A stretch of DNA of 64,000 nucleotides from contig NZ_CP062005.1 in NCBI RefSeq assembly GCF_014840935.1, positions 2,480,001-2,544,000 of the forward strand, given 5' to 3'. Below are positions 27,067 through 35,698 of the stretch, one piece after another. Position 1 is the stretch's first letter. Each line of letters opens with the position of its first letter. Position numbers and translations under genes: made by a program. The notes beneath the pieces are model-generated. The model worked only from the letters and a program-made list of their open reading frames with translations, was not told where the DNA came from and searched no databases. The stretch is from Halomonas sp. YLGW01. Lineage in GTDB: Bacteria > Pseudomonadota > Gammaproteobacteria > Pseudomonadales > Halomonadaceae.

Positions 27067-28287
27067 TCACTCGGGCATGATGGGCTCGAAGATGCGGTTG
27101 GTGACGATCTCGCCGTCCTTGAACATCCACTCGCCGAAGGTGCCCGGCACATCGCCATTCTGGTCGAAGTTCACCGAGCCCGAGGCGCCCTCGTAGTCGA
27201 TGTCCTCGCCGGCGGCGATCAGCTCCACGGCCTTGGCGAACTCGCCCGGACCGACCTTGACGCCCGGGGGATTGGCGACCGCGCGCACGCTGTCGCGGAT
27301 CGCCACCCGATCGGTGGAACCGGCCTGCTCGGCGGCCAGCGCGATCACATAGAGGGCATCATAGGCGGTGTCCAGGTAAGGCTTGGGCGGTACCTCGCCG
27401 TACTCACTGTCATAGGCGCTGGCGAAGTGCTGGGCGCCCGGCGAGTCGCCGCGGGCCTGGGGCACGGTGCCGATGGCGCCTTCCACGGCCTGGGCACCGA
27501 GGTTGCCGACCAGTTCCGGCGACTTCATGCCATCGGTGAACACGAAGTCACGGAAGAAGCCGCCCTCGAGCGCCTGGCGCAGGATGGTCTCGCCGTTCTC
27601 CGGGTAGCCGATCAGCACCAGCGCCTGGGTGCCGCCCTTGTCGGCCTGCTGCAGTTCGCCGCGATAGGCGGCCTGGCCCTGCTCGTAGGCCACACTCGCC
27701 GCCACGGTGCCACCCTGAGCCTCGAAGGCGTCGGTGAAGGCCTCGGTGAGGCCCTTGCCGTAGTCGTTGTTGATGTAGATGACGCTGACGGTGTCATAGC
27801 CCTTGGCGGCGGTGATCTCGGACAGCGCCACGCCCTGAAAGGCATCGGACGGCACGGTACGGAACAGGAAGTCATCGTCGTCGAGGGTGGTGATCACCGG
27901 CGAAGTGGAGGCGTTGGAGATCTGCAGCACCTGCTCGGGCTTGGACACGCTCTGAGCCACCGGGATGGTCACGCCGCTGGACAAGGCGCCGAAGATGGCA
28001 TGCACGCCCTGCACATTGACCAGCTTCTGGGCCGCCGCCACGCCGGGCTGCGGCGAGGTCTGGGTATCACCGGCACTGAGCTCCACGGGCTCCCCCATCA
28101 CGCCCCCAGCGGCATTGATTTCCTTGACCGCCAGTTGAGCCGCCTGGAGTGATGGCTCGCCATAACTCTGCAGGTCGCCGGTCAGCGGCACCAGTACGCC
28201 GATGTTAAGCGACTCGGCGGTGGCCGCCAGGCTGGTCGCCATGGCCAATGCGGAAATGGCCCCGATCAATGGTTTCTTGACGGTCAT
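27067..28287 (-). CDS. Liv-type ABC transporter substrate-binding protein
   Basis: 406 residues from the ATG at 28287 (AGGAG upstream). Signal peptide ending near AATAES (about residue 25), then LNIGVLVPLTGDLQSYGEP, the standard opening of the LivK/AmiC periplasmic-binding fold, VYGLIGALSSG-type block FGALSSGVTIPVAQ, and FLFRTVPSDAFQG. It is convergent to livGFHM and has its own promoter, so its level can be set separately from the permease. The ligand may be a branched-chain amino acid or an amide; not decidable here. Confidence 0.92.
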   Translation of the reverse strand: MTVKKPLIGAISALAMATSLAATAESLNIGVLVPLTGDLQSYGEPSLQAAQLAVKEINAAGGVMGEPVELSAGDTQTSPQPGVAAAQKLVNVQGVHAIFGALSSGVTIPVAQSVSKPEQVLQISNASTSPVITTLDDDDFLFRTVPSDAFQGVALSEITAAKGYDTVSVIYINNDYGKGLTEAFTDAFEAQGGTVAASVAYEQGQAAYRGELQQADKGGTQALVLIGYPENGETILRQALEGGFFRDFVFTDGMKSPELVGNLGAQAVEGAIGTVPQARGDSPGAQHFASAYDSEYGEVPPKPYLDTAYDALYVIALAAEQAGSTDRVAIRDSVRAVANPPGVKVGPGEFAKAVELIAAGEDIDYEGASGSVNFDQNGDVPGTFGEWMFKDGEIVTNRIFEPIMPE

Positions 28288-28380
28288 GGTAGACGTCTCC
28301 TCTGCTGACCTTTGATTGTTCATTGTTGACAGTCCATCGGCGGGCGCGACGCTTGATCGGCGAGGCACCACCTGCTCCGC

Positions 28381-28409
28381 AGCATAAGCGCAGCCCCAAC
28401 ATTAGACAA
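28381..28409 (-). promoter_or_regulatory. Likely sigma70 promoter of the Liv binding-protein gene
   Basis: Read on the minus strand: TTGTCT, 17 bases, TATGCT. It is about 95 bases upstream of the start codon. Based only on hexamer similarity and spacing. Confidence 0.45.
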
Positions 28410-28563
28410 AACGTCTGTGCCCTATCCTGTCAACGGTGCTCGGGGTCTTGCCCCTGCCTCCTGATCGAGGAGACAGCGGCGAGGCACATGCAACCATTTT
28501 GATAGCGTGCTAACATATTTAGCTTACCCGTCGACGCCAGCCTGCTCACCTCTGGGAGAACGC

Positions 28564-28782
28564 TTGGACCTCAAGGAAATCGCCCTTGGCGGCATCTACA
28601 TGAGCCCGATGCTGCTCTATGCCCTGCTGGGCTTTCTCGGCGCGCTGCTGATTCGCACCCTGCTGCACCGCCTGGTCGGCTCCCGGGTGTTCTGGTACGA
28701 GGCCTGGTTCGACGCCGCCCTGTTCGTGATCGTCACCGCAGCCATCGCTCTTCTGTCCTCTTCTGCTACCGGTACCTCATGA
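28564..28782 (+). CDS. aaeX: DUF1656 small membrane protein (AaeX-like)
   Basis: 72 residues from a TTG start with GGAG six bases before it; this gives the family N-terminus DLKEIALGGIYMSPMLLYAL. Two hydrophobic helices (about 15-35 and 48-66) fit the inner-membrane DUF1656/AaeX family. Its stop overlaps the next start in ATGA. AaeX accompanies the AaeAB aromatic-acid efflux pump but has no proven role. A longer reading from 28507 lacks a ribosome site. Confidence 0.85.
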   Translation: MDLKEIALGGIYMSPMLLYALLGFLGALLIRTLLHRLVGSRVFWYEAWFDAALFVIVTAAIALLSSSATGTS

Positions 28783-29648
28783 TGCGCACCTCTATTCGCA
28801 TGCTCACCACTCTCGTGGCCGCGGCGCTGGCTCTCGCCGCCGGTATCTGGCTGTGGCAGTACTACCTCTACACGCCCTGGACCCGCGACGGCCGCGTGCG
28901 GGCCGATGTCATCACCGTCGCACCGGACGTCTCCGGATGGGTGAGTCGGCTGCCGGTCGAGGATACCCAGTCAGTGAGCGAGGGTGACGTGCTGTTCCAG
29001 ATCAACCGGCAACGCTATGCCACGGCCGTCGATCAGGCTAAGGCCGTGGTCGCGCAGAAGCAGGCCGAGTGGGAATCCAAACAGCACGAGGAAACCCGCC
29101 GCAATCGCCTCAGCCACCAGGCGATCAGCGACGAAACCCGGGATGCGGCCCGCCTCGACACCCGCGGCGCCGAGGCGGCCCTGGCTCAGGCCAAGGCCGA
29201 GCTTGAAGGCGCGCAGCTCGACCTCGAGCGCACCACGGTGATCGCGCCGGCCGATGGCCACGTGCTAAACCTGTCGCTCAACGAGGGCAACTACGTCAAT
29301 ACCGGCCATCCGGTGATGGCACTGGTGAAGGCGGACTCCTACTACGTGACCGGCTATTTCGAGGAAACCAAGATGCCGGGTATCGCCATCGGCGATCCCG
29401 CGCGCATCACCCTGATGAGCGGCGATACCCGGCTTGAGGGCCATGTCGCCGGCATCGGCCGTGGGATCGCCGACAGCAATACCTCATCCAACGACCAGTT
29501 GCTGCCCCAGGTCGAGCCGACCTTCAACTGGGTGCGACTGGCACAGCGCATTCCGGTGCGCATCGAGCTCGACCAGATCCCCGACAACACCCTGCTCAGT
29601 GCCGGGATGACGGCGACCGTGCGCATTCACGAACCGTCGACACCATGA
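28779..29648 (+). CDS. aaeA: HlyD/EmrA-type membrane fusion protein (AaeA-like)
   Basis: 289 residues. One N-terminal membrane anchor (about 8-28), then YYLYTPWTRDGRVRADVITVAPDVSG, the AaeA-type biotinyl-lipoyl start, a coiled-coil hairpin (about 85-150, rich in Ala, Gln and Glu) and VIAPADGHVLNLSLNEGNYV. Links the inner-membrane FUSC pump to the outside. Overlaps both neighbours in ATGA. Confidence 0.9.
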   Translation: MMRTSIRMLTTLVAAALALAAGIWLWQYYLYTPWTRDGRVRADVITVAPDVSGWVSRLPVEDTQSVSEGDVLFQINRQRYATAVDQAKAVVAQKQAEWESKQHEETRRNRLSHQAISDETRDAARLDTRGAEAALAQAKAELEGAQLDLERTTVIAPADGHVLNLSLNEGNYVNTGHPVMALVKADSYYVTGYFEETKMPGIAIGDPARITLMSGDTRLEGHVAGIGRGIADSNTSSNDQLLPQVEPTFNWVRLAQRIPVRIELDQIPDNTLLSAGMTATVRIHEPSTP

Positions 29649-31687
29649 CGGCCCGGTCGCCGTGGGTCGACGCCTACCTGACGCCGTCCCGATCCGCACT
29701 CACCTTTGCCGCCAAGGCCACGCTTGCCATGGTGCTGGCGCTCTACGTGGCGCTGCTGTTCGATCTCGACCGCCCCTACTGGGCGCTGATCTCCGCCGCC
29801 TTCCTGCAGATCCGGCCGATGAGCGGCATGGTGATCGAGAAGGGCCTGTGCCAGATCGGCGGTACCCTGATCGGCGCCCTGGCCGGCATCGTCATCATGG
29901 CGCTGTTCGCCCAGGCCAGGGTACCGGCGCTGATCACCCTGACGCTCTGGCTGATGCTGTGCGCCTACGCAGGTTCCCTTCTGCGCAACAACTTCTCCTA
30001 CGGCTGCATCATGGCCGCCGTGACCGCGATGCTGGTGGTGGTGATCGGTCATGGCCAGCCCGGCAGCGTCTTCGATATCGCCGTGGCCAGGCTATCCGAA
30101 ATCGGCCTGGGGGCGATCTGTGCGACCCTGGTCAACGCCCTGCTCTGGCCCACGCCGGTCAAGGCGCACCTCGCGCGCCAGGCCGACAGCGTCGTCAATC
30201 ATGCCTTCACCCACGCCGCCCAGCGGCTGGATGCCAGCGACGACACGGGCAAGTTGCAGCAATCGCTGACCCAGAGCCTCGAGCCGCTGATGACGCTCGA
30301 GATCGACAGCCAGTCGGCGCGCTACGAAGGGCCCGACGGCACCGGTCGCGTCCGCGCCACCCACCTGCTGACCCGTCGAACGCTGCGCTTCTTTGCCACC
30401 CTGGGCGCCCTGCATCAGCTGCTCAAGAACCAGGCCGGCCAGATCGACCCTCCGTTGAGGCGGCTTGCCGGTGAGAGCGCCCAGGCCTTTCGCGATGCCG
30501 CGGATGTTCGCGGCGTACCGGCCGCCCGGGAGCATCTGCAGGCGCTTCGCCATCGGGCCCACGCCTGCCCGGAGGCCGATCTCCCACCCTTGCAGCGCCG
30601 CCTGCTGCTCGGCCTGCGCGAAGTGCTGGGCAGCGCCATGATCATGCTCGACGCCCGCGAAGCCATCGCGCACCCCGGTCGCAAGCGGCTACGCGCCGGT
30701 GCCCTCTCCTGGCACCGCGACCACCTGGCGGCGCTACTCAATGCCGGGCGAACGGGGCTCGTCTTCTCCGGTCTGGCGGTCTTCTGGCTGCTGACGCATT
30801 GGTCCAACGGCCAGGTGGCGATGCTCCTGGGCACCCTGTGCTCGACCTTCTTCGCCAGCCGCGACAACCCGGTCACCGTCTGCATGATGTTCTTCAAGGG
30901 CATGCTGGCGGCCCTGCCCAGTGCCTTCCTGTTCGGCCACGTGCTGCTGTCACAGGCCAACGGCTTCCCGATGCTGGCCATGCTGTTCTTCACGCCACTG
31001 TTTCTGGGCCTGCTGGGCGCCGCCAAGCCGCAGCTGATGGGCTACTGCCTGGCCTTCACCATCTTCAATATCCTGCTGGTCATGCCAGGCAACGGCATGG
31101 ATTTCTCCTTCGACAGCTTCGTCAACCGCGCGCTGGGCGTGACCGTCGGCTTAAGCGTGGTGGTGATGGCGTTTCGTCTGATTCCAGGCCTCGGCGCCCC
31201 CATCAGGCGCCGTCGCCTGGTGCGGGCCATCGGCGCCGACCTGCGCAGCATCGCCACACCTGCGTTGCACGAGGCCGAGGCTGGCTTCAGCGGCCGCATG
31301 GCGGATCGCCTGCTGCAACTGGGCCAACACGACAACATGCTGCCCGAGGATCAGCGGCACCTGTTCATGATCGGCCTCAACGGCCTCGATCTCGGCCGTT
31401 CCTGCCTGCGTCTGCGACATCGCCTCGACGATGCCGCGCCACCCGTGCGCCAGGCCCTGCAGGAACTGCTCGCCGTCCTCGCCGCCGCCTTCGAGGAAAG
31501 CGCCCGCGGCCAGCCGCCCCGCGACATTCGCGAGGCGGGCCGGGCACTGGATGAGGCCATCGCCACCCATGGCGGCCTCTCCGGGGACCGGCATGTCCTG
31601 CTCGAAGGCCTGATCGAACGCCTGGCGATGACTCTTGAGCGCCAGGCCGAGGCAATGGCCGAGCGTCACCTCGCTTCGCTCCGGTGA
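29645..31687 (+). CDS. aaeB: FUSC family efflux pump (AaeB-like)
   Basis: 680 residues. Two membrane blocks (about residues 20-165 and 370-520), each with several helices, and two cytoplasmic domains, the architecture of AaeB/FUSC proteins. Seen: FDLDRPYWALISAAFLQIRPM near the start, the region that binds the export substrate, and MLLGTLCSTFFASRDNP in the second block. AaeB of E. coli exports p-hydroxybenzoate and other aromatic acids. Last gene of a three-gene overlapping operon. No divergent LysR regulator (AaeR) is next to it. Confidence 0.92.
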   Translation: MTARSPWVDAYLTPSRSALTFAAKATLAMVLALYVALLFDLDRPYWALISAAFLQIRPMSGMVIEKGLCQIGGTLIGALAGIVIMALFAQARVPALITLTLWLMLCAYAGSLLRNNFSYGCIMAAVTAMLVVVIGHGQPGSVFDIAVARLSEIGLGAICATLVNALLWPTPVKAHLARQADSVVNHAFTHAAQRLDASDDTGKLQQSLTQSLEPLMTLEIDSQSARYEGPDGTGRVRATHLLTRRTLRFFATLGALHQLLKNQAGQIDPPLRRLAGESAQAFRDAADVRGVPAAREHLQALRHRAHACPEADLPPLQRRLLLGLREVLGSAMIMLDAREAIAHPGRKRLRAGALSWHRDHLAALLNAGRTGLVFSGLAVFWLLTHWSNGQVAMLLGTLCSTFFASRDNPVTVCMMFFKGMLAALPSAFLFGHVLLSQANGFPMLAMLFFTPLFLGLLGAAKPQLMGYCLAFTIFNILLVMPGNGMDFSFDSFVNRALGVTVGLSVVVMAFRLIPGLGAPIRRRRLVRAIGADLRSIATPALHEAEAGFSGRMADRLLQLGQHDNMLPEDQRHLFMIGLNGLDLGRSCLRLRHRLDDAAPPVRQALQELLAVLAAAFEESARGQPPRDIREAGRALDEAIATHGGLSGDRHVLLEGLIERLAMTLERQAEAMAERHLASLR

Positions 31688-31716
31688 GCGGGTTTTCGCC
31701 ACCTTGCACATGACAA

Positions 31717-31748
31717 CGCCCCGCTCATCACCAGAGCGGGGCGCTTTC
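31717..31748 (+). terminator. Terminator after the aaeXAB-like operon
   Basis: CGCCCCGCTC pairs with GAGCGGGGCG over a 7-base loop, followed by CTTTCT. It lies 30 bases past the aaeB stop and also faces the convergent GST gene. Confidence 0.65.
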
Positions 31749-31799
31749 TATGCTGGCCAAGAAACCTACAGCTAAGACGCCAGGCGTCTTGGGGCACAC

Positions 31800-32510
31800 T
31801 TACTGACCGTAGGCGCCCTCGATGTCGACGATGCGCTTGGCGTTGCGACCGAGGCCGCCATGGGCATCCAGCATGCGCTCGACCCAGCCATAGACCGGAT
31901 CGGCGTTCGAGACCAGATCCGCCGCCGACACCGTACGTGCCCACATGAAGTTGCCGAACAGCAGGTAGTCGGCGGCCCCCGGCGCCTCGCCGTCCAGGAA
32001 GTCGCTCTCCTCCAGGCGACCGCGCAGCGGCGCCAGCGCCTGGTCGAGCATGCTCAGGCCCTTGGCCGGCGAGTGCATCTCTTCGAGGGTGCGCCCGAAG
32101 CGCTTCTCCCGGGTGGTACGAAAGTACTCCCGGTCATCGGGATGAATGGCATTGAAGAGATCCATGACGATGGTGCGCATCATGCCAGGTGCCAACGAGC
32201 GCTCGGCATAGTGCTTGAAGAAGCGAGCCCGCGCTTCGGCTTCCGGGCTGCCCAGCAGCGGCGCATCGGGATAGATCCGATCCAGATAGCGCATGATCTC
32301 GAAGCTGTCGTTGACCACCTCGTCGCCGTCGACCAACACCGGCACCAGCCCTTGCCCCGAGAAGGCAATGGCCTCCTTCTCGTTGAAACGCCAAGGGCGG
32401 GTCTCCACGTCTAGCCCCTTGTGCGCCAGCGCATAGCGCACCCGCCAGCAGAAGGGGGAGAAACGCAGCCCCTCGTCGATCCCACACAGTTCATACAGCA
32501 CTCGGCTCAT
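31800..32510 (-). CDS. Glutathione S-transferase family protein
   Basis: 236 residues, two-domain GST. The thioredoxin-like N-terminal domain (about 1-85) has RFSPFCWRVRYALAHKGL with the SPFC active-site region, VPVLVDGDEVVNDSFEIMRY (the cis-Pro and the glutathione-contacting Asp-Ser), and the helical domain follows with FLDGEAPGAADYLLFGNF. It resembles the LigE/beta-etherase-like group by its F-S-P-F-C motif. Possibly detoxification or ether cleavage; substrate unknown. Ribosome site GAGGAGACC upstream of the ATG at 32510. Confidence 0.88.
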   Translation of the reverse strand: MSRVLYELCGIDEGLRFSPFCWRVRYALAHKGLDVETRPWRFNEKEAIAFSGQGLVPVLVDGDEVVNDSFEIMRYLDRIYPDAPLLGSPEAEARARFFKHYAERSLAPGMMRTIVMDLFNAIHPDDREYFRTTREKRFGRTLEEMHSPAKGLSMLDQALAPLRGRLEESDFLDGEAPGAADYLLFGNFMWARTVSAADLVSNADPVYGWVERMLDAHGGLGRNAKRIVDIEGAYGQ

Positions 32511-32762
32511 GAGGTCTCCTCACCTGTTCAACACGCTATAAGACTCGCCCCAATATACGGCAGCCTTCTGCCAGCAGGGGCTCCACCAACACTAACAATG
32601 CCTGCACATCAGTAAGAGATGAATCTCAACCAGCCCCCCATGCCGCTCATGCAAGTGCATCAAAGCGATCGGGGCGTCTATCCAGTCTGATAGCACCCCA
32701 GCGGTTACATCGGGCGCCAAGCCAACCGCCTGGCGCTTTGGGTAGCTCCCTTATCCCACATC

Positions 32763-32822
32763 ATGAGTCAAACCCTACTCGCTCTGCTCGCCTTCGTGAT
32801 AACCCTGATGGTCGGCGGCTAG
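32763..32822 (+). pseudogene. 19-codon hydrophobic frame, possible remnant of a lactate/glycolate permease start
   Basis: Reads MSQTLLALLAFVITLMVGG then stop. No ribosome site precedes it. The first 11 residues look like the N-terminus of LctP-type L-lactate permeases, which often stand just before glcDEF-like genes. It could equally be a chance frame or a tiny membrane peptide. Confidence 0.25.
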
Positions 32823-32864
32823 CCGATTCTGCCACTGGTCACTACCCGGTGCCCCACAATAAAG

Positions 32865-32879
32865 TGGAAAATATTTCCA
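32865..32879. promoter_or_regulatory. Inverted repeat TGGAAA-N3-TTTCCA
   Basis: Six-base arms around ATA in the AT-rich part of the glc promoter region, 122 bases before the glcD start. Possible second operator. Confidence 0.3.
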
Positions 32880-32894
32880 TTTCATCTTATCCAT

Positions 32895-32905
32895 TGGTCA
32901 TACCA
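32895..32905. promoter_or_regulatory. GntR/FadR-type operator TGGT-N3-ACCA
   Basis: TGGTCATACCA, extended on the left to ATTGGT. Regulators of the PdhR, LldR and GlcC group bind AATTGGT-N3-ACCAATT-like sites. Its place 96 bases before glcD fits control by a GlcC or LldR homologue, which is not in the window. Confidence 0.45.
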
Positions 32906-33001
32906 TCGTCCCAAGAGGCTTTACAGGCCTCCGTGGATTGCGCAGATTGAAGGCATAGCTCTTGCCGTGGCCCGAGGCCATGGCCCTGTTGAGGCACGCC
33001 C

Positions 33002-34501
33002 ATGAACATCCTCTACGATGAACATCTCGACGGCGCGATCGCGCCCCACGACAAGGCCGACGTGCTCGCCGACCTGAACCGTGCCATCCCGGACATGACC
33101 CTCTTGCACCGCGAGGAAGACCTGCGTCCCTTCGAATGCGACGGTCTCTCGGCCTACCGGGTGCTGCCGATGCTGGTGGCGCTGCCCGAGACCCTCGATC
33201 AGGTCGAGACGCTGATGCGACGCTGCCATGCCTTGGGCGTGCCGGTGGTGACCCGCGGCGCCGGCACCGGGCTGTCCGGCGGCGCCCTGCCCCTCGAGCA
33301 AGGCGTGCTGCTGGTGATGTCCCGCTTCAAGCGCATCCTCGAGGTCGACGCCGAGGCGCGCGTTGCCCGGGTGCAGCCCGGCGTGCGCAACCTGGCGATC
33401 TCGGAGGCCGCGGCTCCTCATGGCCTCTATTACGCCCCGGACCCCTCCTCGCAGATTGCCTGCTCGATCGGGGGCAATGTCGCCGAGAACGCGGGCGGCG
33501 TGCACTGCCTGAAATACGGCCTGACCGTGCACAACGTGCTCAAGGTCGAGGTGATCACCATCGAGGGCGAGCGCATGACGCTGGGCGCCGAGGCCTTCGA
33601 CGCGCCGGGCTTCGATCTGCTGGCGCTGTTCACCGGCAGCGAAGGCATGCTCGGGGTGATCACCGAGATCACCGTCAAGCTGCTGCCCAAGCCCGAGACC
33701 GCCAAGGTGTTGATGGCTAGCTTCGACGACGTCGAGAAGGCCGGCCGCGCGGTGGGCGAGATCATCGCCGCGGGGATCATCCCCGGCGGTCTGGAAATGA
33801 TGGACAAGCTGGCCATCCGCGCCGCCGAGGACTTCGTACACGCCGGCTACCCGGTCGAGGCCGAAGCCATCCTGCTCTGCGAGCTCGATGGCGTGGAAGC
33901 CGACGTGGCCGACGACTGCGAGACGGTGCGCCGAGTGCTTGACGCCGCAGGCGCCACCGACATCCAGCAGGCTCGGGACGAGGCCGAACGCGCCCGCTTC
34001 TGGGCCGGGCGCAAGAACGCCTTCCCCGCCGTGGGTCGCATGTCGCCGGACTACTACTGCATGGACGGCACCATCCCGCGCCGCGAGCTGCCCGGCGTGC
34101 TCAAGGGCATCGCCCGGCTCTCCGAGGAGTCGGGCCTGCGCGTCGCCAACGTATTCCATGCCGGCGACGGCAACATGCATCCGCTGATTCTGTTCGATGC
34201 CAACCAGCCCGGCGAGCTGGAGCTGGCCGAGGAGGTCGGCGGCAAGATTCTCGAACTGTGCGTAGAGGCCGGCGGCAGCATCACCGGCGAGCACGGCGTG
34301 GGCCGCGAGAAGATCAACCAGATGTGCGCCCAGTTCCAGCCCGACGAGATCACCACCTTCCATGCCGTGAAGGCAGCCTTCGACGAGCAACGGCTACTCA
34401 ACCCGGGCAAGAACATCCCGACCCTGCAGCGCTGCGCCGAGTTCGGCGCCATGCACGTGCACAACAACGAGCTGCCGCATCCCGAGCTGCCCCGGTTCTG
34501 A
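33002..34501 (+). CDS. glcD: Glycolate oxidase FAD-binding subunit
   Basis: 499 residues. FAD-linked oxidase (PCMH-type) domain about 55-230: VVTRGAGTGLSGGALP (pyrophosphate loop), GVRNLAISEAAAPHGLYYAPDPSS and GGNVAENAGGVHCLKYG. The C-terminal cap ends with the conserved GEHGVGREK and LLNPGKN. GlcD with GlcE and GlcF oxidises glycolate (or D-lactate) to glyoxylate at the membrane. First gene of glcDEF; the ATG at 33002 has GAGGCACGCC just before it. Confidence 0.95.
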   Translation: MNILYDEHLDGAIAPHDKADVLADLNRAIPDMTLLHREEDLRPFECDGLSAYRVLPMLVALPETLDQVETLMRRCHALGVPVVTRGAGTGLSGGALPLEQGVLLVMSRFKRILEVDAEARVARVQPGVRNLAISEAAAPHGLYYAPDPSSQIACSIGGNVAENAGGVHCLKYGLTVHNVLKVEVITIEGERMTLGAEAFDAPGFDLLALFTGSEGMLGVITEITVKLLPKPETAKVLMASFDDVEKAGRAVGEIIAAGIIPGGLEMMDKLAIRAAEDFVHAGYPVEAEAILLCELDGVEADVADDCETVRRVLDAAGATDIQQARDEAERARFWAGRKNAFPAVGRMSPDYYCMDGTIPRRELPGVLKGIARLSEESGLRVANVFHAGDGNMHPLILFDANQPGELELAEEVGGKILELCVEAGGSITGEHGVGREKINQMCAQFQPDEITTFHAVKAAFDEQRLLNPGKNIPTLQRCAEFGAMHVHNNELPHPELPRF

Positions 34502-34518
34502 TCGTAGAAGGATTCATC

Positions 34519-35631
34519 ATGTCTGAGAAATACGCATCACTTAGCGATCAGGACGCAAGCGCCGAGCTTGGCGAGCAGATTCGCCAGGCCGACGCCGCAG
34601 GCTCACCGCTCAGAATCGTCGGCGGCGACACCCGGGGCTTCTATGGCCGGGCGGTGGAGGGCACCCCGCTGTCGCTGGCCGCCCACCGCGGCATCACGCA
34701 TTACGACCCGGTCGAGCTCGTCGTCTCGGTGCGCGCCGGCACGCCGCTGAAAGACCTCGAGGCCGCGCTGGAGGCCGAGGGCCAGATGCTCGGCTGCGAG
34801 CCGCCTCGCTTCGGTGAGGCCGGCACCGTTGGCGGCATGATCGCCACCGGGCTCTCCGGCCCGCGCCGTCCCTGGGCCGGCGCGGTGCGCGACTTCGTGC
34901 TCGGCACCCGGGTGCTCGACCGCGCCGGCCGGGAGCTGCGCTTCGGCGGTGAGGTGATGAAGAACGTCGCCGGCTACGATCTTTCGCGGCTGATGGTCGG
35001 TGCCCAGGGCACCCTCGGTGTCGTCAGCGAGGTCTCGATGAAGGTGCTGCCCAGGCCCGCCGCCAGCGCCAGCCTGCGCCTTGACATGTCGCTTCAAAAG
35101 GCCCTGGACCGGCTCACCGAATGGGGCCGCCAGCCGCTGCCGATCACCGCCGCCGCCTACGCGGAGGGCGCCCTGCACCTGCGTCTGGAAGGCGGCGCCA
35201 GCTCGGTGGCCGCGACCCGCGAGCGCCTGGGCGGCGACGTGCTCGAGGAAGACTTCTGGTCTGAACTGCGCGACCTGCGCCTGCCCTTCTTCAGCGACAA
35301 TGCACGACCGCTGTGGCGGCTCTCGCTGCCCAATCACACCCCGCCGCTACCGCTTGCCGGCGAGACACTCTTCGACTGGGCGGGCGCCCAGCGCTGGCTG
35401 AAGAGCGACGCCGATGCCGAGGAGATTCGCGCCGCCGCCAGCCGCGCCGGTGGCCATGCCACCTGCCTCGGCACTAGTGCAGGGCAGGGCGAAGGACAGG
35501 GCAAACGACAGGGCGTAGCCGAGCCCTTCACGCCCCTCGCCCCGGTCATCGCCAAGTACCATCATCGGCTCAAGGCCGAACTCGACCCGAACGGGATCTT
35601 CAACCCTGGCCGCCTCTACGGCGACTTCTGA
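34519..35631 (+). CDS. glcE: Glycolate oxidase subunit, second FAD-binding protein
   Basis: 370 residues from the ATG at 34519 with AAGGA seven bases upstream. Shorter FAD-domain protein: [59 protein letters not shown] (PCMH signature, about 108-132) and, at the end, [14 protein letters not shown]. Between about residues 321 and 333 there is a Gly-Gln-rich insertion encoded by a 12-base direct repeat, in a loop that is short in other GlcE proteins. Eighteen bases separate it from glcD. Confidence 0.93.
   Translation: MSEKYASLSDQDASAELGEQIRQADAAGSPLRIVGGDTRGFYGRAVEGTPLSLAAHRGITHYDPVELVVSVRAGTPLKDLEAALEAEGQMLGCEPPRFGEAGTVGGMIATGLSGPRRPWAGAVRDFVLGTRVLDRAGRELRFGGEVMKNVAGYDLSRLMVGAQGTLGVVSEVSMKVLPRPAASASLRLDMSLQKALDRLTEWGRQPLPITAAAYAEGALHLRLEGGASSVAATRERLGGDVLEEDFWSELRDLRLPFFSDNARPLWRLSLPNHTPPLPLAGETLFDWAGAQRWLKSDADAEEIRAAASRAGGHATCLGTSAGQGEGQGKRQGVAEPFTPLAPVIAKYHHRLKAELDPNGIFNPGRLYGDF
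35481..35514 (+). repeat. In-frame 12 bp micro-repeat inside glcE
   Basis: Units of the type GACAGGGCAAAC / GACAGGGCGTAG, three degenerate copies, giving [11 protein letters not shown] in the protein. It lies about 115 bases before the intergenic 12-13 bp repeat at 35632-35698. Confidence 0.6.
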
Positions 35632-35698
35632 GCCCGGCGATAGCCCGACAGGAAAGCTCGAAGGTAAAGCCCGAAGAAAGAGCCGAAGAGAGAGCCCG
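35632..35698 (+). repeat. 13 bp degenerate tandem repeat starting at the glcE stop
   Basis: Six units with consensus GCCCG-N3-ARARA begin directly after the glcE TGA and fill the whole gap to glcF. Example units: GCCCGACAGGAAA, GCTCGAAGGTAAA, GCCCGAAGAAAGA. The last unit supplies the purine-rich run (GAGAGAG) that must serve as glcF ribosome site. Confidence 0.7.

Larger units (their letters stand above)
32511..33001. promoter_or_regulatory. Control region upstream of glcDEF
   Basis: 491 bases without a normal gene. It holds a 19-codon hydrophobic reading frame (32763-32822), an inverted repeat TGGAAA-ATA-TTTCCA (32865-32879) and a GntR-type site TGGT-CAT-ACCA (32895-32905). The 32830-32920 stretch is AT-rich and is the likely glc promoter. 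A TTGCATGAGCGGC stretch further left could serve the GST gene. Confidence 0.5.

Noticed and set aside
32921-34390. 489-codon minus-strand frame opposite glcD
   Set aside because: Shadow of a highly conserved FAD protein; no recognisable domain.
35632-35698. CRISPR-like array
   Set aside because: Units of 12-13 bases are contiguous, without spacers, and no cas genes are present.
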